This document shows, one piece after another, positions 50,894 to 60,886 of a DNA stretch of 64,000 nt (position 1 is its first letter; the number at the start of each line of letters is the position of its first letter). The position numbers and the translations under genes are program-made. A model generated the notes under the pieces. The model was not told where the DNA came from. It saw only the letters and a program-made list of their open reading frames with translations, and did no database searches. Source of the stretch: Microbacteriaceae bacterium PS02066 (GTDB taxonomy: Bacteria > Actinomycetota > Actinomycetes > Actinomycetales > Microbacteriaceae); NCBI GenBank assembly GCA_029959545.1, contig JASCPH010000003.1, forward strand, positions 1 to 64,000, in the 5' to 3' direction.

Positions 50894-51229
50894 ACCGTCT
50901 GTCCTAGCCCGCCCATCCGCACGATCGGTGGGGTCCGAACGGAATACATGCGCGGAACGGCCCGCTTCGCCCGGATTGCTCACGGTCTGCTGACATGACG
51001 AGCAGAAGCCGGGCGGGGTATGAGCACTCGGGGCGGAGGTGGTCGCCGGCATCGGGGAGGGCGCGGGACGTCGGGGATGTATGGACGGCCGTTAGCTTTC
51101 GACGGGTGGCCGTATGCGTTTCGTTAGGGCTGTGATTTCGCCGTGAGCGCAGGTGTTTGATCGGGAGTTGCGTCTGAACGACGCGCGGCCCTCGCCCGGG
51201 GGTTCGACAGCTTTCGAATGGAGTTCCTC
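50894..51229. promoter_or_regulatory. Divergent control region between unknown genes and kdp
   Basis: 336 bp without a gene. Contains two direct copies of AGCTTTCGA (51094-51102 and 51209-51217), the second immediately before the kdp micropeptide genes, and GTTAGGG/CGTTAG elements between them. KdpE of the downstream operon is the natural candidate to bind here, but its operator in this genus is not known to me. Short frames in the region lack ribosome sites. Confidence 0.45.
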
Positions 51230-51313
51230 GTGCTCGACATCGTGTACGTGCTGGGCGTTATCGTCCTGTTCGCGCTGGTCGGTCTGATCGGCAAGGCGGT
51301 GGAGAAGCTGTGA
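51230..51313 (+). CDS. Membrane micropeptide upstream of kdpF
   Basis: 27 residues, one hydrophobic helix with a Lys-rich end ([20 protein letters not shown] then GKAVEKL). ATGGAG lies 6 nt before the GTG at 51230, which decides that start; an ATG at 51218 would add four residues. The stop overlaps the kdpF GTG (GTGA). It resembles KdpF in size and hydrophobicity but is a separate peptide. It may be a second small subunit stabilising KdpFABC; that is inferred from position only. Confidence 0.65.
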   Translation: MLDIVYVLGVIVLFALVGLIGKAVEKL

Positions 51314-51399
51314 TCGTCTTCGACCTGCTCGCCGCTGCCCTCGGCCTCGCGGCGCTGGTGTATCTGGTGACCGCTCTGGTGAAGCCGGAGAAGTTCTGA
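51310..51399 (+). CDS. kdpF: Potassium-transporting ATPase small subunit KdpF
   Basis: 29 residues ([20 protein letters not shown] then TALVKPEKF), the expected single helix with the L-x-Y-L-V-x-A-L-x-x-x-E-x-F ending of KdpF. GGAG is 5-6 nt before the GTG. The stop overlaps kdpA (TGATG). KdpF stabilises the KdpABC complex in the membrane. Confidence 0.82.
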   Translation: MIVFDLLAAALGLAALVYLVTALVKPEKF

Positions 51400-53072
51400 T
51401 GGAGTGGCTGTTCCTTGCCGCCAGCCTGGCGACTCTGATCCTGTTCCTGGGCGTCGCGTACCGCCCCGTCGGCGACTACATGGCCTGGGTCTTCACCTCT
51501 CGGAAGGACTGGAAGGTCGAACGCGGGATCTACCGCGTCATCGGCGCTGACCCCAGGTCCGAGCAGACCTGGCAAGCGTATCTGCGCGGAGTCTTGCTGT
51601 TCTCCCTTGTCGGGGTCCTGCTGCTCTACCTGCTGCAGCGCACCCAGCAGTGGCTTCCCTACGCTCTGGGTCTCCCCGCTGTCCCGGAGGGGCTGTCGTT
51701 CAACACCGCGATCTCGTTCGTGACGAACACGAACTGGCAGGCATATTCCCCCGAGCTCACCCTCGGTTACACCGTGCAGTTCGCAGGACTCACGGTGCAG
51801 AACTTCGTCTCCGCCGCGACCGGCATCGCCGTCGCGATCGCCCTCGTGCGCGGGTTCGCCTATCGACGCACCGGAACGATCGGCAACTTCTGGGTCGACC
51901 TGGTGCGCGGCTCGTTCCGCATCCTCCTGCCGTTCTCCGTGATCGCGGCGATCGTCCTGCTCGCCGGAGGGGTCGTGCAGAACTTCGCCGGGTTCACTGA
52001 CATCACCACCGTATCCGGCGGATCACAGGTCCTGCCCGGCGGTCCCGTCGCGTCGCAGGAGGCGATCAAGGAGCTCGGCACGAACGGCGGAGGGTTCTTC
52101 AACACCAACGCCTCCCACCCGTTCGAGAACCCCGCGGCGTGGACGAGCATCTTCGAGGTGTTCCTCCTGCTGCTCATCCCGTTCTCGCTCCCGCGCACGT
52201 TCGGGCGGATCGTGGGCGACAACCGCCAGGGCTACGCCATCCTCGCCGCGATGAGCACCCTGTTCGTCGTCTCGCTCGGCGCGCTGGCCGCGTTCGAGTT
52301 CGCCGGAAACGGCACCGCCCCGCAACTCGCGGGTGCCGCCATGGAAGGCAAGGAGGCCCGGTTCGGTCTGGTCCAATCCGTGTTGTATGCGAGCGGCACC
52401 ACACTGACCTCCACCGGTTCGGTCAACTCGATGCACGACTCCTACACCGCGCTGGGGGGCATGATGCCGATGCTGAACATGATGCTCGGCGAGATCGCCC
52501 CTGGAGGTGTCGGGGCGGGTCTGTACGGGATGCTCATCATCGCAGTGATCGCCGTGTTCATCGCCGGGCTCCTCGTCGGACGCACCCCCGAGTACCTGGG
52601 TAAGAAGATCGGGCCTCGCGAGATCAAGCTGGCCAGCCTGTACATCCTCGTCATGCCGACCCTGCTCCTGGGAGGTGTCGCCCTCAGCTTCGCGATCCCC
52701 GGAGTCCGAGAGGACGTGGAAACGACCTCGATATGGAACCCCGGCGTCCATGGCCTGTCGGAGCTCGTGTACGCGTTCGCGTCCGCGTCCAACAACAATG
52801 GGTCCGCGTTCGCCGGCCTCACCGCGAACACGCCGTGGCTGAACGCCGCGCTGGGCGTGGCGATGCTGCTGGGCCGGTTCGTGCCCATCGTCCTCGTTCT
52901 CGCCCTGGCCGGTTCCCTGGCCGCACAGGACAAGGTACCGGCCACCGCCGGCACCCTCCCGACCCACCGACCGTTGTTCATCGGCCTCGTGGTCGGCACA
53001 GCGGTCCTGGTGACCGCGCTCGTCTTCTTCCCCGTTCTCACGCTGGGTCCCCTAGCGGAAGGGCTGCTGTAA
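51399..53072 (+). CDS. kdpA: Potassium-transporting ATPase subunit A
   Basis: 557 residues, normal length, with ten membrane helices. Four pore loops are visible, including [50 protein letters not shown] and [14 protein letters not shown]. KdpA is the channel-like, potassium-binding part of the high-affinity KdpFABC pump. ATG overlaps kdpF, with GGAGAAGTTCTG upstream. kdpB follows after 3 bp. Confidence 0.96.
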   Translation: MEWLFLAASLATLILFLGVAYRPVGDYMAWVFTSRKDWKVERGIYRVIGADPRSEQTWQAYLRGVLLFSLVGVLLLYLLQRTQQWLPYALGLPAVPEGLSFNTAISFVTNTNWQAYSPELTLGYTVQFAGLTVQNFVSAATGIAVAIALVRGFAYRRTGTIGNFWVDLVRGSFRILLPFSVIAAIVLLAGGVVQNFAGFTDITTVSGGSQVLPGGPVASQEAIKELGTNGGGFFNTNASHPFENPAAWTSIFEVFLLLLIPFSLPRTFGRIVGDNRQGYAILAAMSTLFVVSLGALAAFEFAGNGTAPQLAGAAMEGKEARFGLVQSVLYASGTTLTSTGSVNSMHDSYTALGGMMPMLNMMLGEIAPGGVGAGLYGMLIIAVIAVFIAGLLVGRTPEYLGKKIGPREIKLASLYILVMPTLLLGGVALSFAIPGVREDVETTSIWNPGVHGLSELVYAFASASNNNGSAFAGLTANTPWLNAALGVAMLLGRFVPIVLVLALAGSLAAQDKVPATAGTLPTHRPLFIGLVVGTAVLVTALVFFPVLTLGPLAEGLL

Positions 53073-53075
53073 ACC

Positions 53076-55238
53076 ATGACCACCATCACACCCACCCCCG
53101 AATCCCCTGCCCCTTCCCGGGGCGATGCCCCGCGGGCACCGCGGAAGGCCTTTACCTGGGCACAGGTGCGGGCTGCCCTCCCGGGCGCGTTCCGCAAGCT
53201 CGATCCGCGCGCCCAATGGCGTAACCCTGTCATGTTCCTCGTGTGGGTCGGTGCGGCATTGACCACCGTGCTCGCGATCGCGGAACCCTTCCTCGGCGGT
53301 CCAGCACCCTCCGGCGGCACCGAGGTGCCGTGGCCATTCACCGCGGTGATCGCGATCTGGCTGTGGCTGACCGTCCTGTTCGCGAACCTCGCCGAGTCCG
53401 TGGCGGAAGGACGCGGGAAGGCGCAGGCGGACACGCTCCGCAAGACACGCACCAGCACCACCGCCCACCGAATCGATGGGTACGACTCCGCCACGGATGC
53501 CGGCGCCGAACAGGCGACGACCACTGATGTGTCCTCCGCGGACCTGCGCCTCGGCGACATCGTGGTGATCTCCGCCGGTGAACTGATCCCCGGGGACGGG
53601 GACATCGTGTGGGGAATCGCAAGCGTGGACGAGTCCGCGATCACCGGCGAGTCCGCACCCGTGGTCCGCGAATCGGGCGGCGACCGTTCCGCCGTCACGG
53701 GCGGCACCCGGGTGCTCAGCGACCGGATCGTCGTGCGCATCACCTCCAAGCCCGGCGAAACCTTCGTCGATCGCATGATCGCCCTGGTCGAAGGCGCTGC
53801 TCGACAGAAAACGCCGAACGAGATCGCGCTGAACATCCTCCTGGCGAGCCTGTCGATCGTGTTCGTCGTCGTCGCGCTCACCCTCAACCCCATAGCGTCT
53901 TACGCCGCCAGCCCGGCCAGCATCACGGTGCTGATCGCGCTGCTGGTGTGCCTCATCCCAACGACGATCGGTGCACTGCTCTCTGCGATCGGCATAGCGG
54001 GCATGGACCGGCTCGTGCAGCGCAACGTGCTCGCCATGTCCGGACGCGCCGTCGAAGCCGCCGGCGACGTGACCACCCTGCTGCTGGACAAGACCGGCAC
54101 CATCACCTACGGCAACCGGCGCGCCAGCGAGTTCGTCCGGATGGACGGGGTGCGTGAGCAAGAACTGGTCCACGCTGCCGCCGTCTCGTCCCTCGCGGAC
54201 CCGACACCGGAAGGCACCTCGATCGTCGACCTTGCCCGCGCCCAGGGCGAGGACGTCGACACGAGCACCGCCGGCGAGATCGTCCCGTTCACCGCGCAGA
54301 CCCGCATGTCCGGTCTCGACCTTCCCGACGGTGCTCAGATCCGCAAGGGCGCCGGGTCCGCCGTCACCGCATGGTTGGAATCGGAGGGGAGGAGGTTGCC
54401 GTCCAGCGAGCTGGCCGAGCTCGAGGACCACACCGAACGCATCGCACAGTCCGGCGGCACCCCGCTGGTCGTCGCCGTGAAGGACCCCTCCGGCGAGGGC
54501 CGGGTGCTAGGTGTGGTCCACCTCAAGGACATCGTGAAGGAGGGACTCACCGGGCGGTTCGCAGAACTGCGTGCGATGGGCATCCGCACCGTGATGGTCA
54601 CCGGCGACAACCCGCTCACCGCGGCCGCGATCGCACGGGAGGCGGGCGTGGACGGCTTCCTCGCTGAGGCCACTCCGGAACAGAAGCTCGCCTACATCCG
54701 CAAGGAGCAGGAGGGCGGCAACCTCGTCGCGATGACCGGCGACGGCACGAACGACGCGCCCGCGCTCGCGCAGGCGGATGTCGGGGTGGCGATGAACACC
54801 GGCACGTCGGCCGCGAAGGAGGCCGGCAACATGGTCGACCTCGACTCCGACCCGACCAAGCTCATCGACATCGTGCGCATCGGCAAGCAACTGCTCATCA
54901 CCCGCGGGGCGCTGACCACGTTCTCGATCGCCAATGACATCGCGAAGTACTTCGCGATCATCCCGGCGATCTTCATGGGTGTGTTCCCGGGCCTGGCGGC
55001 GCTGAACATCATGGGGCTGCACTCCCCCGCCTCTGCGGTGCTCTCGGCGATCATCTTCAACGCGATCGTGATCATCGTCCTGGTCCCCCTCGCGCTGCGC
55101 GGCGTGAAGTACCGCGCGGCGAACGCATCCAAGATCCTCGGCCGAAACCTGCTCGTCTACGGACTCGGCGGGATCATCACCCCCTTCATCGGCATCTGGC
55201 TCATCGACCTCGTCGTGCGCCTCATCCCCGGGTTCTGA
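53076..55238 (+). CDS. kdpB: Potassium-transporting ATPase ATP-binding subunit B
   Basis: 720 residues, a P-type ATPase. The phosphorylation site is Asp in [10 protein letters not shown], the actuator loop [11 protein letters not shown], the hinge [11 protein letters not shown], and [21 protein letters not shown] Pro/Ala-rich N-terminal extension of about 40 residues precedes the first helix, longer than in E. coli. It hydrolyses ATP to drive potassium through KdpA. Confidence 0.96.
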   Translation: MTTITPTPESPAPSRGDAPRAPRKAFTWAQVRAALPGAFRKLDPRAQWRNPVMFLVWVGAALTTVLAIAEPFLGGPAPSGGTEVPWPFTAVIAIWLWLTVLFANLAESVAEGRGKAQADTLRKTRTSTTAHRIDGYDSATDAGAEQATTTDVSSADLRLGDIVVISAGELIPGDGDIVWGIASVDESAITGESAPVVRESGGDRSAVTGGTRVLSDRIVVRITSKPGETFVDRMIALVEGAARQKTPNEIALNILLASLSIVFVVVALTLNPIASYAASPASITVLIALLVCLIPTTIGALLSAIGIAGMDRLVQRNVLAMSGRAVEAAGDVTTLLLDKTGTITYGNRRASEFVRMDGVREQELVHAAAVSSLADPTPEGTSIVDLARAQGEDVDTSTAGEIVPFTAQTRMSGLDLPDGAQIRKGAGSAVTAWLESEGRRLPSSELAELEDHTERIAQSGGTPLVVAVKDPSGEGRVLGVVHLKDIVKEGLTGRFAELRAMGIRTVMVTGDNPLTAAAIAREAGVDGFLAEATPEQKLAYIRKEQEGGNLVAMTGDGTNDAPALAQADVGVAMNTGTSAAKEAGNMVDLDSDPTKLIDIVRIGKQLLITRGALTTFSIANDIAKYFAIIPAIFMGVFPGLAALNIMGLHSPASAVLSAIIFNAIVIIVLVPLALRGVKYRAANASKILGRNLLVYGLGGIITPFIGIWLIDLVVRLIPGF

Positions 55239-55267
55239 CCCGGGATCGTCAAGGAGACAACACGTTC

Positions 55268-55882
55268 ATGAACACCGCTACCCGCAGCACCGGCCGCAGC
55301 CTCTGGGTCGCCACCCGTGCCCTCCTGCTGTTCACCGTGGTGCTCGGCATCGGCTACACCCTGCTGATCACCGCGGTCGGTCAACTCGCCTTCCCTGCAC
55401 AAGCCAACGGAAGCCTCGTCCGGAACGCTGAAGGCGAGGTCGTCGGGTCGTCTTTGATCGGCCAGAACTTCACCGCCGCTGACGGTGAGCCGCTACCGGA
55501 GTACTTCCAGCCCCGGCCCTCCGCAGCCGGCGACGGCTACGACGGAGGCGCGTCCTCAGGTTCCAACTGGGGTCCCGAGAACGAGGACCTGATCGCGGCG
55601 ATCGAGGAACGCAAGGCACAGATCGCCGAGTTCAACGGAGTCTCTCCCGATGAGATCCCCGCGGACGCGGTCACCGCATCCAGTTCCGGACTCGACCCGC
55701 ACATCAGCCCCCAGTACGCACAGCTGCAGGTGCAGCGCGTCTCCGACGCGCGGGGCCTGACCGTAGACCAGGTGCAAGGCATCCTCGACGAGCACGCCCA
55801 AGGTCGAGACCTCGGATACTTGGGAGAACCGACAGTCAACGTCGTGGAACTTAACCTGGCGCTAGACCAGTTGGAGGACTGA
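55268..55882 (+). CDS. kdpC: Potassium-transporting ATPase subunit C
   Basis: 204 residues. One N-terminal membrane helix (LLLFTVVLGIGYTLLITAVG) precedes an extracytoplasmic domain with GSSLIGQNFTAADGEPLPEY, FQPRPSAAGDGYDGGASSGS, ASSSGLDPHISPQYAQLQ and GVNVVELNLALD-like ending. It assists potassium capture in KdpFABC. AAGGAGA lies 11 nt before the ATG. Confidence 0.94.
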   Translation: MNTATRSTGRSLWVATRALLLFTVVLGIGYTLLITAVGQLAFPAQANGSLVRNAEGEVVGSSLIGQNFTAADGEPLPEYFQPRPSAAGDGYDGGASSGSNWGPENEDLIAAIEERKAQIAEFNGVSPDEIPADAVTASSSGLDPHISPQYAQLQVQRVSDARGLTVDQVQGILDEHAQGRDLGYLGEPTVNVVELNLALDQLED

Positions 55883-55885
55883 CAG

Positions 55886-58396
55886 ATGAGCACACGGGGG
55901 CGGCTTCGCGTACTCCTCGGCGCCGCCCCCGGCGTCGGCAAGACCTACACCATGCTCGAGGAGGGCAGACGCCTTCTCAGCGAAGGCAAAGACGTGGTCG
56001 TCGCGGTCGTGGAAACCCACGGGCGCGCCGCCACGTCCGCGATGACCGAAGGCTTGGAGATCCTCCCCCGCCGCGTCGTCTCCCACCGTGGCGTCGAGCT
56101 CACCGAGATGGACATCGACGCCACCCTCGCACGCAACCCGGCTGTCGCTCTCGTTGATGAGCTCGCCCACACCAACGCTCCCGGATCCCGCAACGAAAAG
56201 CGGTGGCAAGACGTCCACGAACTGCTGGACGCAGGCATCGACGTCATCTCCACCGTCAACATCCAACACATCGAATCTCTCAACGACGTCGTCGAAAAGA
56301 TCACCCGAGTACCCCAACGAGAGACCATCCCCGACCGCATCCTCCGCGAAGCCGACCAGGTCGAAGTCATCGACCTCGCCCCGCAGGCCCTGCGAGACCG
56401 CCTCGCAAGCGGCGTCGTCTACCCCGCCGAACGCATCGACGCCGCCCTGTCCAACTACTTCCGGCTCGGTAACCTGACCGCGCTGCGCGAACTCGCACTG
56501 CTGTGGCTCGCCGACGAGGTCGATCAGGCGCTGAAAAGCTACCGCAACGAGCACGGTATTGACAGCCAATGGGAGGCCCGGGAACGCGTGGTGGTCGCCC
56601 TGACCGGCGGACCCGAAGGTGAAACCCTTCTCCGCCGCGGCGCCCGTATCGCCGCCCGCTCCGCCGGCGGAGAGCTGATCGCGGTGCACGTGACCAGCCA
56701 GGACGGACTGCGCACCTCCAGCCCCACCGCGTTAGCGGCGCAACGCTCCCTCGTTGACAAGCTCGGCGGTACGTATCACCAGGTCATCGGGGACGACATC
56801 CCCCACTCGCTCGTCGAGTTCGCCCGGTCCCTCAACGCGACACAACTCGTGATCGGCGTCAGCCGCCGCAGCCGGCTCAGCGCGGCGCTCACCGGCCCCG
56901 GTATCGGTGCCACGGTCATCCGCGAGTCCGGCGACATCGACGTGCACATCGTCACCCACTCCGCCGCCGGCGGACGCCTCGCCCTGCCCCGCAGCGGCGG
57001 CGCGCTGACCATGAAACGCCGCATCGCCGGGATGATCCTCGCCCTGATCGGCGGCCCCGCTCTCACCTGGCTGCTCGCGACCTTCCGCAGCCCCGAGTCC
57101 ATCACCAGCGATGTGCTCAGCTACCAGCTGCTCGTCGTCATCGTCGCTCTCGTCGGAGGGATCTGGCCCGCCCTGTTCGCTGCCGTGCTGTCCGGGCTCA
57201 CCCTGGACTTCTTCTTCATCGAACCGTTCTACACCGTCACCATCGACGATCCCCTCCATCTTCTTGCACTCACCCTGTACGTCACCATCGCAGTGCTGGT
57301 CAGCTTCATCGTCGACCGCGCAGCTCGACAGACACGCGTCGCACGTCGCGCTGCCGCCGAATCCGAACTCATCCAAACCATCGCCGGAAGTGTCCTGCGA
57401 GGACAGAACGCCATCGAGGCGCTCGTGGAGCGCACCCGCGAAGCGTTCGCCTTGGCTGGCGTGCGACTGCGCGAAGGGGACACGGTGCTGGTAACATCCG
57501 GCGAACCCCTCGCCGACGGCCGATACTCGACCGTCCCAGTAAGCAAACGCACCGTGCTCGAACTGCACGGCCCTGACCTCCCAGCCCGCGAACAACGCCT
57601 CCTGACCGTCGTCGCCGCGCAAATCGCCGTCGCGCTCGAACACCGTGAGCTCACCGAGACTGCCAGCGGCATCGCCCCACTCGCCGCCTCCGACAAGATT
57701 CGCACTGCCCTACTGTCCGCACTCAGCCACGACCTCCGCCGGCCACTAGCCGCCGCGACCGCCGCCGTCAGCGGCCTCCAAGCCGCCGGAGACTCCCTCA
57801 CCCCTGCCGATATGGCTGAGTTGGTCACCACCGCCGGCGAAAGCCTCACCACCCTCTCCGTCCTCGTCACCGACCTTCTCGACGTCAGCCGTCTTCAAGC
57901 CGGGGTCCTCGCCATCCTCCCCACCCACGTCGACGCCGCCGACGTCATCGTCCCCGCGCTCGATGAGCTCGGCCTCGGACCCGACGAGCTCGAGCTGGAC
58001 CTCAACCCCGAGATCCCCCTAGTCTCCGCCGACCCAGGCCTGCTGCAACGCGTCGTCGTCAACCTCCTCGCCAACGCCACGCGCCACTCCCCAGACGACT
58101 CCAAGGTCCGGATCACCACCAGCTCCTTAGACGACATCGTCGAGATCCGCGTCATCGACCACGGCCCTGGAATCCCACCCGACCGCATCGACGACGTCTT
58201 CGTTCCCTTCCAACGCCTCGGCGACACCGACAACACCAGCGGCCTCGGCCTCGGCCTCGCGCTCTCCAAAGGGTTCGTCGAGGGCATGGGCGGCACCCTC
58301 ACCCCCGAAGACACGCCCGGCGGCGGACTCACCATGGTCGTCGCTCTCCCCACCCACAACAGCACCACAGCCCAGCCAGAGGACACCCCGTCATGA
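55886..58396 (+). CDS. kdpD: Osmosensitive potassium sensor histidine kinase KdpD
   Basis: 836 residues. The KdpD N-domain has Walker A GAAPGVGKT at 12-20 and DELAHTNAPGSRNEKRWQD. A universal-stress-protein domain follows (VVALTGGPEGETLLRRGARI). Four membrane helices lie at about 375-475, then a GAF-like linker, the phospho-acceptor His in LLSALSHDLRRPLAAATAA, and the HATPase (DHGPGIPPDRIDDVFVPFQ, GLGLGLALSKGF). It senses low potassium or high ionic strength and controls KdpE. kdpE overlaps its stop (ATGA). Confidence 0.95.
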   Translation: MSTRGRLRVLLGAAPGVGKTYTMLEEGRRLLSEGKDVVVAVVETHGRAATSAMTEGLEILPRRVVSHRGVELTEMDIDATLARNPAVALVDELAHTNAPGSRNEKRWQDVHELLDAGIDVISTVNIQHIESLNDVVEKITRVPQRETIPDRILREADQVEVIDLAPQALRDRLASGVVYPAERIDAALSNYFRLGNLTALRELALLWLADEVDQALKSYRNEHGIDSQWEARERVVVALTGGPEGETLLRRGARIAARSAGGELIAVHVTSQDGLRTSSPTALAAQRSLVDKLGGTYHQVIGDDIPHSLVEFARSLNATQLVIGVSRRSRLSAALTGPGIGATVIRESGDIDVHIVTHSAAGGRLALPRSGGALTMKRRIAGMILALIGGPALTWLLATFRSPESITSDVLSYQLLVVIVALVGGIWPALFAAVLSGLTLDFFFIEPFYTVTIDDPLHLLALTLYVTIAVLVSFIVDRAARQTRVARRAAAESELIQTIAGSVLRGQNAIEALVERTREAFALAGVRLREGDTVLVTSGEPLADGRYSTVPVSKRTVLELHGPDLPAREQRLLTVVAAQIAVALEHRELTETASGIAPLAASDKIRTALLSALSHDLRRPLAAATAAVSGLQAAGDSLTPADMAELVTTAGESLTTLSVLVTDLLDVSRLQAGVLAILPTHVDAADVIVPALDELGLGPDELELDLNPEIPLVSADPGLLQRVVVNLLANATRHSPDDSKVRITTSSLDDIVEIRVIDHGPGIPPDRIDDVFVPFQRLGDTDNTSGLGLGLALSKGFVEGMGGTLTPEDTPGGGLTMVVALPTHNSTTAQPEDTPS

Positions 58397-59136
58397 AGAT
58401 CCTGATCGCCGACGACGACCCTCAGATCCTCCGAGCCCTTCGCATCACCCTGACCGCCAAAGGGTACGAAATCATCACCGCGACCAACGGCGCCGAAGCC
58501 ATCAGCGCCGCTATCGACCACAAGCCCGACATCTACCTCCTCGACCTCGGCATGCCCGAACTCGACGGCATCGACGTCATCCACGGCATCCGCGGCTGGT
58601 CAGAATCCCCCATCCTCGTCGTCTCCGGCCGCACCGGCGCCGCCGACAAAGTGGACGCCCTCGACGCGGGCGCCGACGACTACGTCACTAAACCCTTCTC
58701 CGTCGAAGAACTCCTCGCCCGCATCCGAGCCCTCACCCGCCGCCTCTCCCCACACGACAGCAACCCCGCTGTCCACCTCGGCGACATCGTCATCGACCTC
58801 GCCGCCCGAAGCGCCACACGGACCCGTGACGGACACGACGCGCCGATCCGCCTGACCCCGACCGAATGGCAGGTCATCGAGATCCTCATCCGCAACACCG
58901 GCAACCTCGTCACCAGGCAAACCCTGCTCACCAGCATCTGGGGCACCGAGCACGCCACCGACACCGGCTACCTCCGCCTCTACGTGTCTCAACTGCGCAA
59001 GAAGCTCGAGCCCGAACCCTCCCACCCGCGCTACCTCATCACCGAAGCAGGCATGGGCTACCGCCTCCACATCGACAGACCCAACACCGCGGCCGCGATA
59101 ACGGCCGAAGACACCACGCCGCCGCTCAACCCCTGA
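58393..59136 (+). CDS. kdpE: Response regulator KdpE (OmpR family)
   Basis: 247 residues. The receiver has ILIADDDPQILRAL and phospho-acceptor Asp51 (DIYLLDLGMPELDGIDV). The winged helix has RLTPTEWQVIEILIRNTGNL, YLRLYVSQLRKKLEPEPSHP and EAGMGYRLH. It activates kdpFABC when phosphorylated by KdpD. The C-terminal tail of about 15 residues is Thr/Ala/Pro-rich. The likely target is 50894-51229. Confidence 0.95.
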   Translation: MKILIADDDPQILRALRITLTAKGYEIITATNGAEAISAAIDHKPDIYLLDLGMPELDGIDVIHGIRGWSESPILVVSGRTGAADKVDALDAGADDYVTKPFSVEELLARIRALTRRLSPHDSNPAVHLGDIVIDLAARSATRTRDGHDAPIRLTPTEWQVIEILIRNTGNLVTRQTLLTSIWGTEHATDTGYLRLYVSQLRKKLEPEPSHPRYLITEAGMGYRLHIDRPNTAAAITAEDTTPPLNP

Positions 59137-59305
59137 TCGGAATACCCGACACGTCGCCCCCGGACATCCGCTAGGAGACCAGGTCAGGAGGACGACACCG
59201 TGCTCACAGTCCGCGCCACCGCACCCCACACGGGTGATGGGGCGTATACGCGCGACCCTCGCCGATGACCCCGGGGAGCTTCTCAAGTCGCTCGGCGCAC
59301 TCGAG
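59137..59305 (+). other. Possible 5' gene remnant between kdpE and nhaA
   Basis: TCAGGAGGACGACACC precedes a GTG at 59201, a good ribosome site, but the frame closes after 22 codons (VLTVRATAPHTGDG onward). In the next frame the sequence MGRIRATLADDPGELLKSLG continues toward the end of nhaA on the other strand. It looks like the start of a small regulatory-domain gene broken by a frameshift and truncated by the convergent nhaA gene. No family assigned. Confidence 0.35.
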
Positions 59306-60649
59306 TTACGGCCGATCGTAGACGTCAGGGATGCCGTCGTTGTCGGTGTCTTCCGCGTCGTTCTGGGCGATCTTGCGGTAGCGGCGGTTCCGGCTGGCGA
59401 GCAGGGCCGAGGCGATCACGGCCGCGACGACGGAGGCGAGCAGGATCGCGACCTTGGCGTGGTCGTGGTGCGGGTCGGTCGCGGTGAAGCTGAGTTCGGT
59501 GACCAGGAGCGACACCGTGAACCCGATCCCGGCGAGCAGGCCGACGCCGGTGATGTCGACCCACCTCAGCGAGGGGTCAAGTCGGATGCCGCGGACTCGG
59601 GTGGTCAGCCAGGTCGCCAGGACGATGCCGACCGGCTTCCCGACGACCAGTGCGGCGATGATCCCGATGGTCACCGGGTCGGTGAGCGCGGAGAGGAAGC
59701 CCTCCGCCCCGCCGATGGCGACCCCTGCGGAGAAGAATGCGAACACCGGTACGGCGAACCCGGCGGAGAGCGGGCGGAAACGGTGCTCGAACTCCTCCGC
59801 GAGACCTGGTTCGGTGTCGGGCACCTGGTCGCGGCGGCGGTGAATGACGGGGATGGTGAAGCCGAGCAGCACGCCGGCGATGGTGGCGTGGATGCCGGAG
59901 GCGTGGACGAATGCCCACGCGACCACGCCGATGGGCAGCAGGATCAGCCATGCGGCGGCGGGCTTGAGGTGGAAGAACTGCCGGTACCGCTGCGCGAGTA
60001 CGGCGTACACGGCGATCGTGAGCAGGCCCATCAGCAGCGGCACGATGGCGATCGTCTCGGTGTAGAAGATCGCGATGATGCTGATCGCGATGAGATCGTC
60101 GACGACGGCGAGGGTGAGCAGGAAGATCCGCAGCGGGCCCGGCAAGTGAGAGCCGATGAGCGCGAGAACGGCGACCGCGAACGCGATGTCGGTCGCGGTC
60201 GGTATCGCCCATCCGCGCAGGAGACCGGGAGTCTGGGCGACGATGGCCACGTAGACCAGGGCGGGGATGATCACGCCGCCGGCCGCGGCGACGACCGGGA
60301 CGATCGCGGTGCTGAAGCGGCGCAGGTCGCCGGCGACGAACTCGCGTTTGAGCTCGAGGCCGATGAGGAAGAAGAAGATCGCCAGCAGCCCGTCGGCGGC
60401 CCACGCGCCCAGACTGAGCTGCAGATGCCACGGCTCGTAGCCGACCTCGAGGTCGCGGAGGGTGAAGTAGGCCTCTGCCCAGGGCGAGTTGGCCCACAGG
60501 ATGCCGATCGCGGCCATGAGCACGAGAAGCCCGCCGCCGACGGTCTCCTTGCGTAGCAGTGTGCCGATGCGCAGCGCTTCGGCGTAGCTGCCGCGGAGAG
60601 GGAACTGCGCACTCGCGGGAGTGTTCCGGGCAGGGTCGGGAGAGGTCAT
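59306..60649 (-). CDS. nhaA: Na+/H+ antiporter NhaA with acidic C-terminal tail
   Basis: 447 residues. It has the NhaA fold with the paired membrane aspartates in LAVVDDLIAISIIAIFYTE, the discontinuous-helix segment PTATDIAFAVAVLALIGSHL, and GLLAGIGFTVSLLVTELSF near the end. Exports sodium in exchange for protons, keeping Na+ and pH in balance. The last 18 residues carry DTDNDGIPDVYD, which looks like a calcium-binding D-x-D-x-D-G repeat as in thrombospondin type 3, unusual for NhaA. ATG 60649 has no strong SD; TCGGGAGAGGTC on the other strand is inside the gene. Confidence 0.92.
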   Translation of the reverse strand: MTSPDPARNTPASAQFPLRGSYAEALRIGTLLRKETVGGGLLVLMAAIGILWANSPWAEAYFTLRDLEVGYEPWHLQLSLGAWAADGLLAIFFFLIGLELKREFVAGDLRRFSTAIVPVVAAAGGVIIPALVYVAIVAQTPGLLRGWAIPTATDIAFAVAVLALIGSHLPGPLRIFLLTLAVVDDLIAISIIAIFYTETIAIVPLLMGLLTIAVYAVLAQRYRQFFHLKPAAAWLILLPIGVVAWAFVHASGIHATIAGVLLGFTIPVIHRRRDQVPDTEPGLAEEFEHRFRPLSAGFAVPVFAFFSAGVAIGGAEGFLSALTDPVTIGIIAALVVGKPVGIVLATWLTTRVRGIRLDPSLRWVDITGVGLLAGIGFTVSLLVTELSFTATDPHHDHAKVAILLASVVAAVIASALLASRNRRYRKIAQNDAEDTDNDGIPDVYDRP

Positions 60650-60886
60650 AGGCGGTTCCGATCGGGTCGACGAAGGACGGTGTCGACCAGGCTTCCCGAC
60701 GCGCCTCCCCCAGCCTACAAGAGGCCGCATGGAGGTGCCCTGGCAGGTCTTCAGAACATCCTCGGCGGTCCAAAACCCCGCGGCATGGAGGGGGTTCGGA
60801 TCAGCCGAACTATGCTTGTCGCCGGAGTGCCGGGAAGCCTGGTCGGCGGCGACCCTCGGGTCGTCTGATCTGATGAGGAGACCCCG

